Part shown: positions 8,682 through 17,468 of the stretch, one piece after another
How positions within the stretch are numbered: position 1 is the first letter of the stretch
Layout of the letters: each line of letters begins with the position of its first letter
Origin: Polyangium mundeleinium
GTDB taxonomy: Bacteria; Myxococcota_A; Polyangia; Polyangiales; Polyangiaceae
Length of the DNA stretch: 64,000 nucleotides
Direction: 5' to 3'
Assembly (NCBI RefSeq): GCF_028369105.1
Contig: NZ_JAQNDO010000001.1
Span: 2,225,711-2,289,710 of the forward strand
Program-made: the position numbers and the translations under genes
The notes under the pieces: generated by a model
The model's input: the letters and a program-made list of their open reading frames with translations, nothing else
The model's database searches: none
What the model was told of the DNA's origin: nothing

Positions 8682-9433
8682 GCCCTCGTATTGCATCCCG
8701 GCCCCCTCCGGATCGACCACCCGCACGTCAACGAAGCCGAGGCCCAGAGGGACCAGGAAGCCTGCGAGCACCGTGTGGTATGGTGGCGTCCGGCGTCCTC
8801 GCAAGGGTCAGACGACCGCGTTTCAACCCGTCCGCTTGGTTGGCGTTCGGCGCCGGTGGATGAGCGGGGACATCCGGCAGGTCACGCTCGAGTTCACGAA
8901 TGACGCTTATCGAGCGAGCTTCATGGAGCGCAATCCAGACCTCCTGCGCGCGAATGTGGTGCGCGTGAGATGACCATCGGAGCAACGACCCAAGAGCGTG
9001 GTCCGTCGACCTGCCGGGAGCACATCGCGATTGCGGTGGGCGATCGTGTCGGAAGGTGCCTCGGCGTGATCCTTTGCATGCCTCGGGCTTTCGGGAGCCG
9101 TGTCATCAGGCTGGGAAACGGATGACACGTCGGGGGCGACCGTGGTACGAGGGTGAAGCACGGACGGTGAGATCGGGCCGATCAAGGATCTCCGCGCGCG
9201 TCCTCCGGCAAGGTTCCGGGGGGGCCGTGGAGGAAGCCCAGGGGCCCGATCTCGTTGGTCTTTGACAATTCCAAGGGAGGCGCGGAGGTGCTTGATCGTG
9301 GCGAAGCTACGTGAAGTCGAGGGTCTGGAAGGTCGGTCGTGCTGCCAGGCGAGGGCGCCACGAGGGTCGGAGCGAAGGTGCTTGAATCAGTGGCCCAATT
9401 CCCGTGGAGTTATCAGCTCGACGGGGGTGAGGC
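8682..9433. other. Gene-poor stretch before the CRISPR array
   Basis: About 750 bp without a convincing gene. A 66-codon GTG-started frame at 8773-8973 (ending SFMERNPDLLRANVVRVR) has protein-like composition but no ribosome site and no recognisable family; it may be a decayed remnant. No trace of cas1, cas2 or cas6 was recognised. The last 190 bp are treated separately as a possible CRISPR leader. Confidence 0.4.
9244..9433 (+). promoter_or_regulatory. Possible CRISPR leader
   Basis: The 190 bp to the left of the first repeat contain GGTCTTTGACAATTCC (9257-9272), the kind of TTTGACA motif that often lies at the outer edge of CRISPR leaders. The left end is assigned as leader side because the repeats there are nearly identical, while the last three units on the right are decayed. 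No good -10 box was found 16-18 bp after the TTGACA at 9262, so the exact promoter is not located. Confidence 0.4.
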
Positions 9434-11074
9434 CTGCGTTCTGCGGGGATGCCGGTAAGGCGTTGAGCACGCGCATCCCCACGCTCGAGCGCTGCAACGT
9501 TGGCATACTGCGTTCTGCGGGGATGCCGGTAAGGCGTTGAGCACCGCGGCATCACCTCATCCAGCATCCTGGTGAGTTTCTGCGTTCTGCGGGGATGCCG
9601 GTGAGGCGTTGAGCACTTGTTGAGCCAGCCACCCTTCGGGGTCAGGAGTTCTGCGTTCTGCGGGGATGCCGGTAAGGCGTTGAGCACACCGTGAGTCCGT
9701 CGAGCGCGCCGGCTGTGCCGTTGCTGCGTTCTGCGGGGATGCCGGTAAGGCGTTGAGCACTAATGAAGATGCTTGGCGCCTTCCCAGTCGGCAACTTCTG
9801 CGTTCTGCGGGGATGCCGGTAAGGCGTTGAGCACGTCTAGAGTGGGTTTGGTGTCTAGACATAGTTGAGGCTGCGTTTAGCGGGAATGCCGGTAAGGCGT
9901 TGAGCACATCGCGTAATTTGCGATGTCCTTGAGCGTGTCCTCGATGCTGCGTTCAGCGGGGATGCCGGTAAGGCGTTGAGCACCCGTATTTCCGGGATCC
10001 GTCGAACACGTAAAGGGGCTGCGTTCAGCGGGGATGCCGGTAAGGCGTTGAGCACGCAATCGCCCTCTTGATGGCTTTCATCGAAACGAACTGCGTTCAG
10101 CGGGGATGCCGGTAAGGCGTTGAGCACCCGCAGTCGGTCTGTTGGAACGGCCCGAATTTTTCTGCGTTCAGCGGGGATGCCGGTATGGCGTTGAGCACGT
10201 GCCCGCGTCCCCGGCCGTCGCCGTGCCCTCGTACCTGCGTTCAGCGGGGATGCCGGTAAGGCGTCGAGCACGGAGCGGCGAGCACGATCGTGCCGAAGTT
10301 GCCCGGGTACTGCGTTCAGCGGGGATGCCGGCAAGGCGTTGAGCACCGCGCCGCCACTTGCGCCCAGAATGCCGGCCCCACTGCGTTCAGCGGTGATGCC
10401 GGTAAGGCGTTGAGCACCCGATCCGTCCCTCTCAGGTCACGTTATTGCCTCTGTGTTCAGCGGGGATGCCGATAAGGCGTTGAGCACTCGCCTTCCGTGG
10501 GGGCGAGCCGATCGGCGTGGCCGCTGCGTTCAGCGGTGATGCCGGTAAGGCGTTGAGCACTTATTGATCACGCTGTCGCTCTCGGGCTTGTCGGAGCCAC
10601 TGCATTCCGCGGGGATGCCGGTAAGGCGTTGAGCACTCGGCCTTGACGGTGATGGCGTATTGGTTGACGCCCTCTGCGTTCAGCGGGGATGCCGGTAAGG
10701 CGTTGAGCACTCCCCCTCCCAGTCGAGGTAGGCCGTGGCCTCGTAGCTGCGTTCCGCGGTGATGCCGGTAAGGCGTTGAGCACTAGAACTTGGTGTTGTT
10801 CAGGATGTAGAACCGCCCGCTGCGTTCAGCGGGGATGCCGGTAAGGCGTTGAGCACTTCACTTCGCAGCCCCCACTGACGTTGTTGTCCTTCTGCTTTTT
10901 GCGGGGATGCCGTTAAGGCGTTGAGCACAACTCGCGGTCGTCGATCTCCTGGATGTCCTTGGCAGCTACATTCTGCACGGATGCCGATGAGGCGTTGAAC
11001 ACCACAGGACGGCCATAAGATGCAGCAAGTTCCACTGCTGCATTCTGCAAGAAATGCCGCTCAGGCATTGCCCC
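9434..11074 (+). CRISPR. CRISPR array: 23 repeat units of 37 bp, 22 spacers of 33-39 bp
   Basis: Repeats start at 9434, 9508, 9580, 9651, 9724, 9798, 9871, 9947, 10019, 10091, 10162, 10235, 10310, 10381, 10451, 10524, 10600, 10674, 10747, 10820, 10892, 10966 and 11038. Each begins CTGCGTTC and ends GGCGTTGAGCAC; a short GCC-GGTAA-GGC hairpin lies near the 3' part. The first six carry TTCTGCGGGG; from the seventh on most carry TTCAGCGGGG, with scattered one-base variants. The last three (10892, 10966, 11038) are increasingly degenerate, so the right side is the trailer. On the plus strand the repeat ends TTGAGCAC, similar to the usual ATTGAAAC-type 5' handle, which also favours left-to-right transcription. 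All spacers differ. It lies 1.3 kb from the cmr operon and is the likely guide source. Confidence 0.97.
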
Positions 11075-11146
11075 TTGCCCTCCTCCACGCCCTCTCCGAC
11101 CCCGAAACCCCGCCCCGCCCCCGTCGCCTCGTGCCGACAGCTCCGC

Positions 11147-11404
11147 GTCATCGTGACGCGAGGGGGGCACCGCGTGGCGACGGGCACACGTCACCGTCAC
11201 GCGAAGGGGTCCCCTCGTGGCGACGGGCACACGTCACCGTGACGCGAAGGGGTCGCCACGTGGCGACGGGCACGCGTCATCGTGACGCGAGGGGGTCACC
11301 TCGTGGCGACAGGCACATGTCACCGTGACGCGAGGGGGTCGCCGCGTGGCGACGGGCACAGGTCATCGTGACGCGCGGGGGTCGCCATGCGGCGACCGGC
11401 GCGG
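11147..11404. repeat. Six tandem 43-bp palindromic repeats
   Basis: Units start at 11147, 11190, 11233, 11276, 11319 and 11362, an exact 43-bp period; a seventh decayed copy may begin at 11405. Each unit contains two nested palindromes: GTCACCGTGAC (or a close variant) and GTCGCCACGTGGCGAC, the latter a perfect 16-bp palindrome in the third unit. The period is not a multiple of three and frames are cut by stops, so it is not coding. It fills most of the 386 bp between the array and the 3' end of the membrane protein gene. It could be a protein-binding array, a multi-hairpin transcription barrier or a selfish repeat. Confidence 0.9.
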
Positions 11405-11460
11405 TCGTCTCCGACGAAGCCTGCGACCCGCCCCGAGACCCGCCTCCGCGCCGCCTCCCT

Positions 11461-12180
11461 TCACGACATCGATTGCGTCAGCATCAGCAGCGTCGCTGCG
11501 TGCTGCGCTGCCGTCACCGGCGTCTGCGCGAACGTCGCCACCGATCGCTCGCTCAGCTCTTCGATGATCCCAGGCGGCAAGGCCACCCCGGGGCTATACA
11601 GGACCACGGCGGGTCTCCTGTCGTTTATCGCCTTCGTGTATTCCTTTTTGCAAACCTCTGCCCCGAGAAACACGATCACGTCGGCCACTTCGATGCGCTC
11701 CACGAACCGCGTGAACCCCAGCCGTTCCAGCGCTGCCTTCACCCGCCCCGCGTCCTGCTCCCCCACGAGCGCGATCGCCTTGTCCTTGCAGCGCACCTTC
11801 CGGAGGATCTCCGCCTTCAACCCTTCGAAGGCGCCGGTCATCCGCGACGCATCATCTTTGAGAAGCTTGTCCACGGCCGCGTCCACGAGCCCCTCGAATC
11901 CTTTTTCGTTGACCCGCTTTCTCAGCGAGACCCAAAAGAGGGCGCTGAGCACAGCGACGATCGTGCCTCCGACCGAGAGCGCGACGAGCACGTAATCACG
12001 CTGCTTCGTCAGCTCTTCGACCTTCCCTTCGAGCTTCGTGATCTTCTCCTTCGTCGCGCTGAGCTCCAGCTCCGCGCGTACCAGCCTCTCCCCCGCCGCG
12101 CTCTCCTCCGCCGCGGCCGCCGCGCCCGAAACACCCAGCCACGCGCCCACCATCACGCCCGCGATCCACCTGCGCACCAT
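11461..12180 (-). CDS. Membrane protein with coiled coil and cytosolic Rossmann-like domain; candidate type III effector
   Basis: ATG at 12180 follows an AGGAG-type site; 239 residues. Residues 1-24 look like a signal peptide, 31-61 a charged coiled coil that should lie outside the membrane, and 63-86 a transmembrane helix. Residues 133-239 alternate strand and helix: KAIALVG, AGRVKAALERLGF, ADVIVFLG, AVVLYSPG, VATFAQTP. This looks like a receiver/TIR-like or CARF-like Rossmann fold, but I see no known catalytic or CARF signature. The gene diverges from cmr1 with only 166 bp between the starts and sits between the array and the Cas operon. A role as a membrane effector or sensor of Cas10 signals is my inference; an unrelated envelope protein is possible. 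Confidence 0.65.
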   Translation of the reverse strand: MVRRWIAGVMVGAWLGVSGAAAAAEESAAGERLVRAELELSATKEKITKLEGKVEELTKQRDYVLVALSVGGTIVAVLSALFWVSLRKRVNEKGFEGLVDAAVDKLLKDDASRMTGAFEGLKAEILRKVRCKDKAIALVGEQDAGRVKAALERLGFTRFVERIEVADVIVFLGAEVCKKEYTKAINDRRPAVVLYSPGVALPPGIIEELSERSVATFAQTPVTAAQHAATLLMLTQSMS

Positions 12181-12248
12181 CCACCTCGCTCCTGACCCCC
12201 CGGCAGCCTACCTGTGCGCGCGGCCTGTGGGTAGCCTCGCGAAGAGGC

Positions 12249-12277
12249 TTGCGTTCCGGACATCGATTTGTTCTAGT
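12249..12277 (+). promoter_or_regulatory. Possible promoter of the cmr operon
   Basis: TTGCGT at 12249-12254 and TCTAGT at 12272-12277 are spaced by 17 bp, a fair sigma-70 match in the short region between the divergent genes. It would give a transcript starting near 12284, leaving about 60 nt before the GTG at 12347 and almost no leader before the ATG at 12287, which favours the GTG. Confidence 0.3.
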
Positions 12278-12346
12278 CCCTACCTCATGGGGACCTCCCT
12301 CCCTCCGGATCCGAAACCACGCGCACGTCGTTTCCTCGGAGGCCCC

Positions 12347-13647
12347 GTGCGCAAGGCTCTCCGGGTCGAGCTCTGCACCGTCACGCCCATTCTCGGCGGC
12401 GGTTCTGTGGCCCGCGAGCTCGACGACGAGGTCCCGATCCGGCCGCCGAGCCTTCGCGGCGCGCTCCGCTTCTGGTGGCGCGCGCTCTATGGCCATTCGT
12501 ATCCGGATGCCAAGGAGCTCGCGAAAGCGGAGGGGGAGCGCTTCGGCGCTGCCGCGGGGAGCGAGGGAAGACGCTCGCCCGTCGACGTGTGCGTGTTCGA
12601 TGTCCGACCGGGAAACAAGGATTCGAACGATATCAACCTCCGGCAGCCCGACGCCTACGCGCTCTGGCCCGCGCGCGCCACACGCAACGGCGAACCCCCC
12701 GCGCCCCGCTGGAAGCCTGGCCTCTCCTTCACCCTCGAAGTGCAGGTGCCCGAGGCGCACGAGCCCGAGATCCGGAACGCGCTCCGTGCCTTCCTCCTCT
12801 TCGGCGGATATGGCTCACGCACGCGCCGCGGCCTCGGCAGCTTGACCGTCGTGGGCCGGGATGCGGCGAATTGGCTCCCCGCGAGGCGACGATGGCCGAG
12901 CTCACGCGCCTCTTCGGCGAACCCCTTTTTGCCCGCATCGACGGCCTGCGCCCCGGCGATACCCCTTCGCTGCGCGGCGCCCGCCTCTTCGTCGGCGAGC
13001 CACGCGCCGATGAGGGGGCCTGGCACGAGGCGCTCGGATGGCTGCGTGAGTTCCGCCAAGGCACGCCTCGGCAGAAGAATGCACCCGCCGATGCTTCCGC
13101 TCGGGTGCCGGGGGATGGACGTCCCGGCCGCTCGAACTGGCCCGAGCCCGACAAGATGCGCCACCTCGCGCGCATGCGCCCCGGCCAGACGCAATGGCAA
13201 CACCCGCCCCGGTACAACGGCGACCCCGCCTGGGCTCGCGCGGCGTTCGGCATTCCCATCATCGGCCAATTCCAGCGGAGAGACAGGCACAAGGAGCTTT
13301 ACCCGCATCCCGAGCCCGAGGATTTCGAGCTCCGGTTCCGCCTCACGCCCGGGGGACCTCTTTACGATCGCCTCGCGTCTCCCCTCATCGTCAAGCCGCT
13401 CCCGCTCCTTGGCAATCGCCTCGCCCCCATGGCGCTCTGGCTTCATCGCGGCTACCCCGCAGGGGCGAAGGTCGTGTTGAAGTGGAAAGGGGCAAACAGC
13501 GCCGTCCCCGGATCCGAGGCCCCCTTCGACAAGCTCGTCGGGCAGGGCGAGACGCCCCGCTTTCGCCCGCTCCAGGGGAAAACCTCGCTGAAGGACGCGT
13601 TCCTCGATTGGCTCACGCGGCAGCCCCGCGTCACGGAGCTTCGCTGA
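12347..13647 (+). CDS. cmr1: Type III-B CRISPR RAMP protein Cmr1, with apparent -1 frameshift
   Basis: Cmr1 sits at the end of the Cmr complex that binds crRNA and captures target RNA. The GTG at 12347 is preferred (GGAGG 4 bases upstream; product opens with the RAMP strand ALRVELCTVTPILGGG); ATG 12287 is an alternative without a ribosome site. The N-terminal half, with RPPSLRGALRFWWRALYG and GGYGSRTRRGLGSL, ends in one frame near 12880; the C-terminal half (from AELTRLFGEPLFARIDG to the stop) continues in the -1 frame. The switch lies at TGGCTCCCCGCGAGG (12872-12886), whose CCCC run would permit slippage. Both halves look intact, so sequencing error, a fresh mutation or recoding are all possible. 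One base separates it from cmr2. Confidence 0.88.
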
Positions 13648-13648
13648 C

Positions 13649-15403
13649 ATGCCGCACCTCCTCCTCGTGCACATCGGGCCGGTGCAGGCCTTCATCGCCC
13701 AGGCGCGGCGCACGCGTGACCTCTGGTTTGGCAGCCATCTGCTCGTCGAGCTCAGCCGGGCCGCGGCGCGCGCGCTCGCGTCGATTCCCGGCACGAAGCT
13801 GATCTTCCCCGCGCTCGACGAAAAAGGCGAGCTCACGGGCGACATCGCCAACAAGATCCTCGCCGAGGTCGAGCAGGATCCCAAGACGGCTGCCGAGGCG
13901 GCGCGCACCGCGGTGAACAAAGCGCTCCGCGCGCGCTGGGAGACCCTTCGCGAGAAGCTCTCCGCCCTTCTCGACCCCGCGGCGAGGGAGGCGGCCGACG
14001 AGCAGATCGACACGCTCGTCGAGTTCTTCGCGGCCTACGTGCCCCTCTCCGAAGACGATTACCGCGGCGCGCGCGAACGGGTCGAGGAGGAGCTTGCCGC
14101 ACGAAAGACGCTCCGCGACTTCGTGCCCTTCGAGCGCCAGCGCGGCGGCGCGCACAAGTCGAGCCTCGACGGCGCGCGCGAGACCGTCCTCGTGGGCGGC
14201 GAACCCCGCAAGGAGACGCGCAAGCATCCTCTGTTCCAGCAATATCGCATTGGCCTCCGCGAGGAGCTCGACGCCATCGGCCTGCTGAAGCGCGCGGGCG
14301 GTGAGCCGGGGCAGTTCGTCCCCCTTCCCACGATCGGGCTCGCCGCGTACACCACGCGCGCGCGGCAGACACCCCAATGCCAGGAGCCGATGCGCAAGCT
14401 CCTCGAGGCATGCAGGCGCCTCGGCTTTCCGCAGGTTCGATCGAAGGGCCGCCCGTGGGTCGAGCCGTTCCCCTTCGACGCGCAGATCTTCCTCCCCGAC
14501 CGATGGGAGCCGTATTTCGACGACCTGGGCATTCCCGAATCACCGCGCGCCTTCGGCAAGCAATACATCGAGCCGCTCCACGACCTCCTCGGCGAGCCGC
14601 ACCCGTACGTCGCTTGCCTCGTCGCGGACGGCGATCGAATGGGCGCGGCGATCGATTCCCTGGAGAGCGCCGAGGCGCATCAGCGGTTTTCGCGCAAGCT
14701 CTCGCGGCTTCCGGAGATCGCGCGCGAGATCGTGGAGAGGGACCACCACGGCGTCGTCGTGTACGCGGGCGGCGACGATGTCCTCGCCTTCGTGACGATC
14801 CCGGACGCGCTCGCGTGTGCGAAGGCGCTGCGCGAGCAATTCATCGCCCTCATGGATGAATCGCTGCCCGGCGCGGCGCCCCGGCCGACGTTGTCGGTGG
14901 GGATCGGTCTCGGGCACGTGCTCGAGAGCCTCGGCGACCTCCTGGCCCTCGGCCGTGAAGCGGAGCAAGCGGCGAAGGTCGAACGAGACTCCCTCGCCCT
15001 CCTCGTCGAGATGCATACCGGCGCGCGCAAGGCGTATATCGCGCGCTTCGATGCCGACCCCCTATCGATCCTTCAAAAGGACATCGCCACGCTCGCCACG
15101 CTGCCCATGAAGAAGGTCCACCAGGTCGCCGCCATGCTGCGGCGCTTGCCGCATCGCGAGGAACGGCTCGACGACGCCGCGCATTGGGCGCGGCTCCTCC
15201 GGCTCGATACAAGCGCGACGCTCGCGAGGTCCGAGCTCGGCGCGGGGGCCGCAGCCCCGGACCCGGCCGCGCTTGGCCTCGACCTCGAAGGGGACGATTA
15301 CGCTCGGATGCATGTGGCCATCGAGGCGTGGTGCGGGCGCATGGAAGTGGCCGCCTTCCTCGCGAGAGCCGAGCCGAGCGTGAAGAAGGGAGAGGCGCGA
15401 TGA
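13649..15403 (+). CDS. cmr2: Type III-B Cas10/Cmr2, HD-less, GGDD intact
   Basis: The large subunit of the Cmr complex, 584 residues. It starts directly with the family's HIGPVQAFIAQARRTRDLW motif; the N-terminal HD nuclease domain found in many Cas10 proteins is absent, and the protein is shorter than typical Cmr2 (often 800 or more). The palm cyclase keeps both acidic sites: ADGDRMG (D327, D329) and YAGGDD (G374-D377). By family knowledge this should make cyclic oligoadenylates when target RNA is bound, while single-strand DNase activity should be missing. Immunity would thus rest on Cmr4 RNA cleavage and on signalled effectors. The gene lies 1 bp after cmr1 and overlaps cmr3 by 4 bp. Confidence 0.95.
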   Translation: MPHLLLVHIGPVQAFIAQARRTRDLWFGSHLLVELSRAAARALASIPGTKLIFPALDEKGELTGDIANKILAEVEQDPKTAAEAARTAVNKALRARWETLREKLSALLDPAAREAADEQIDTLVEFFAAYVPLSEDDYRGARERVEEELAARKTLRDFVPFERQRGGAHKSSLDGARETVLVGGEPRKETRKHPLFQQYRIGLREELDAIGLLKRAGGEPGQFVPLPTIGLAAYTTRARQTPQCQEPMRKLLEACRRLGFPQVRSKGRPWVEPFPFDAQIFLPDRWEPYFDDLGIPESPRAFGKQYIEPLHDLLGEPHPYVACLVADGDRMGAAIDSLESAEAHQRFSRKLSRLPEIAREIVERDHHGVVVYAGGDDVLAFVTIPDALACAKALREQFIALMDESLPGAAPRPTLSVGIGLGHVLESLGDLLALGREAEQAAKVERDSLALLVEMHTGARKAYIARFDADPLSILQKDIATLATLPMKKVHQVAAMLRRLPHREERLDDAAHWARLLRLDTSATLARSELGAGAAAPDPAALGLDLEGDDYARMHVAIEAWCGRMEVAAFLARAEPSVKKGEAR

Positions 15404-16572
15404 GCCTGGTCCACTTCGCCCTCCGTCCCCGCGACGGCATCTTCAGCAAGGATGGCCGCGGGTATTACACGAGTGAAATCGGTCGCGGCCATGGACACGC
15501 GTGGCCCCTGCCGCCCACGATTCGCGGCGCGCTCCGCGCAGCCCTCGGGCGAGGGATCATGGAGCACGAGGGACGGCTCCTCCCGCCCAGCGAATACGAG
15601 GAGAGGACACGCGCGCTCGCGCTGGAAAAGGTCATCACCCTCTACAGGCCGCGTGGCCATGCGTTCGCGCCGGAGCACCGCGTATGGCCCACGCCTTCGG
15701 ATGCGCTCCATACATCCTCGGGCGAGGCGTCGCTCCTCACGCGGCTCTCCCCCGAGCCCCCGCGCGGCGGCACGCTCGCGGGTCAGAAGGAGCCCGCGCT
15801 CGAAGCCCTGTGGCGCCCGTACCCGGGCAAGAAGGGCAAGGCCCAGAGGCCTCCGCCGTTCTGGTCCGACGCCGCCATGATGCAATGGCTGTGGAGCGAC
15901 GAGATTCCGAGCATCCACGCCGCACCGACGCTCGTGCCGTCCCGGCGCACGGACGTGCACGTGACCCTCGAGCCGGACACGCTCACCGCCACACCATCGA
16001 TGATGTTCTCCTCGGAAATCGTGGAGACGACCTCCTCGGAGGGGGGCGATTGGGCCCTCGGCGTCTCCGTCCAGCTCCCCGAGGGGCTGACGCTCCCGCC
16101 CGGACCGATCACGCTGGGCAACCGCCGCCGCCTCGCGCCCCAGGAGGCCGTCGAAGCCGCCCTCTTCGCACCCCCGGACGATCGGCTGGTGGCGACGCCG
16201 GGCCTGCGCCTCGTCTTGGCGACGCCTGCGCATTTCGAGCGCGGCGTCGTGCCGGATGGATTCGAGGCCACCGCGGAACACGTCTACGTCGGCCGATTGC
16301 CGCACGTCGATGGGAAGGTCGTGCTTCGGTCCGCGCTCGTCCCGGGGCCCGAGGACGTCTCGGGCTGGGACATGGCCAAGCGCGCGCCGAAGCCCACGCG
16401 CCGCCTCGTGCCCGCGGGTTCGGTGTACTTCTTCGTCAAGCAGGACGGCGCCCCTTTCGAGCGAGCCGAGCTTCGCGCGCTCTGGCTCACGCAATGGGGG
16501 CGCGGGACCGAGGACGGCCTCGGTGTCGTGCTCCCCGGTCGATGGATCCCCGAGCGCAAGGAAAACGCATGA
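15400..16572 (+). CDS. cmr3: Type III-B CRISPR protein Cmr3
   Basis: Cmr3 (Cas5 group) holds the crRNA 5' handle and bridges Cas10 to the Cmr4 filament. ATG at 15400 overlaps the cmr2 stop (ATGA); 390 residues, normal length. The N-terminus MSLVHFALRPRDGIFSKDGR and the helix PLPPTIRGALRAALG are the usual Cmr3 opening (a substrate-loop after the first strand, then the RAMP helix). The C-terminal part ends with a glycine-rich loop, LTQWGRGTEDGLGVVLPG. Its stop overlaps the start of cmr4 by 4 bp, indicating coupled translation within one operon. Confidence 0.93.
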   Translation: MSLVHFALRPRDGIFSKDGRGYYTSEIGRGHGHAWPLPPTIRGALRAALGRGIMEHEGRLLPPSEYEERTRALALEKVITLYRPRGHAFAPEHRVWPTPSDALHTSSGEASLLTRLSPEPPRGGTLAGQKEPALEALWRPYPGKKGKAQRPPPFWSDAAMMQWLWSDEIPSIHAAPTLVPSRRTDVHVTLEPDTLTATPSMMFSSEIVETTSSEGGDWALGVSVQLPEGLTLPPGPITLGNRRRLAPQEAVEAALFAPPDDRLVATPGLRLVLATPAHFERGVVPDGFEATAEHVYVGRLPHVDGKVVLRSALVPGPEDVSGWDMAKRAPKPTRRLVPAGSVYFFVKQDGAPFERAELRALWLTQWGRGTEDGLGVVLPGRWIPERKENA

Positions 16573-17468
16573 AGACCCGCCCCTATCTGCTCCACGCCCT
16601 CTCGCCTTTGCACGTCGGCACGGGCCAGGCGGTGGACGTCATCGATCTGCCCATCGCGCGCATGCGGTCGACGGGGGTCCCTCTGGTCCCGGGGTCGGCA
16701 ATCAAAGGCGTCCTGCGCGAGGAGCAGCGCCGGAGGCGAGGAGAGGCGGACGCGACCTTCCTCGCGCTCTTCGGGCCCCTGCGCAAGATCAAGGGGCCCG
16801 AGGGGGATACCGATTTCGATCACGCAGGCGCGGTCGTGGCCTCGGATGCGCGGCTGCTCGCGCTGCCCGTGCGGAGCTTTCGAGGCACGTTCGCCCTCGT
16901 GACGTCGCCGCTGCTCTTGCAATGGGCACGGCGCGATCTCGAAGGTGTGGCCGGGCTCCCCGGGCCCATCGCGCCCTTCGACGGGCCGCGTGCGCTCGTG
17001 TCGCGTGAGCCGAAGAACCAGCACACGGACGGCAAGGTCTACCTCGAGGATCTCGACCTCGAAGCGAAGAAGGACGAGCGCGTGGCGTCGTGGTCGAAGT
17101 TCTTGCTCGAACGGTTCCCCGAGGCGGAGCGCGGGGTGTTCGAGGGGCGCCTCGTCGTGGTCGACGACGAGACGATGACGTTCTTGTGGGAGACGGCGAC
17201 CCAGGTCGATACACGCATCCGTATCGATCCCGAAAGGGGAACGGTCGCGGAGGGCGCCTTGTGGACGGAGGAGAGCCTGCCCGCCGAGACGTTGCTCGTT
17301 GGCGTGCTCGCGGCCGACCGGAGCTACAAGAAGGGCGTCGAGATGCGCGCCGAAGCGGTCCTCGATGCGGCGCTCGACAAGCTCGAATACGTGCAGTTCG
17401 GCGGCAAAGCCACCATCGGGCGAGGCCAGTGCCGCATTCTGCCCTTCCCGGCCCAGGGAGATCGCTGA
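16569..17468 (+). CDS. cmr4: Type III-B CRISPR backbone RNase Cmr4
   Basis: Cmr4 (Cas7 group) is the multi-copy backbone that cuts target RNA at 6-nt steps. ATG at 16569 overlaps cmr3; 299 residues. The N-terminus reads HALSPLHVGTGQAVDVIDLPIAR, and the catalytic loop aspartate falls exactly at position 26 (D26), as in characterised Cmr4 proteins. The RAMP helix VPLVPGSAIKGVLREEQRRR follows. The C-terminus has the glycine-rich loop QFGGKATIGRGQC. All of this predicts an active target-RNA endonuclease. The stop and the cmr5 start share one base (TGATG). Confidence 0.95.
   Translation: MKTRPYLLHALSPLHVGTGQAVDVIDLPIARMRSTGVPLVPGSAIKGVLREEQRRRRGEADATFLALFGPLRKIKGPEGDTDFDHAGAVVASDARLLALPVRSFRGTFALVTSPLLLQWARRDLEGVAGLPGPIAPFDGPRALVSREPKNQHTDGKVYLEDLDLEAKKDERVASWSKFLLERFPEAERGVFEGRLVVVDDETMTFLWETATQVDTRIRIDPERGTVAEGALWTEESLPAETLLVGVLAADRSYKKGVEMRAEAVLDAALDKLEYVQFGGKATIGRGQCRILPFPAQGDR

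Noticed and set aside
8773-8973. 66-codon frame before the CRISPR array as a possible cas gene remnant
   Set aside because: No ribosome site, no family resemblance and no similarity I could see to Cas1, Cas2 or Cas6.
9307-10346. Long minus-strand frames with repeated LNALPASP(L/Q)NA motifs
   Set aside because: They are translations of the CRISPR repeats; the repeat-plus-spacer structure explains them.
11020-11567. Frames with repeated HRDARGSPRGD-type motifs
   Set aside because: They are translations of the 43-bp tandem repeat, whose period is not a multiple of three.
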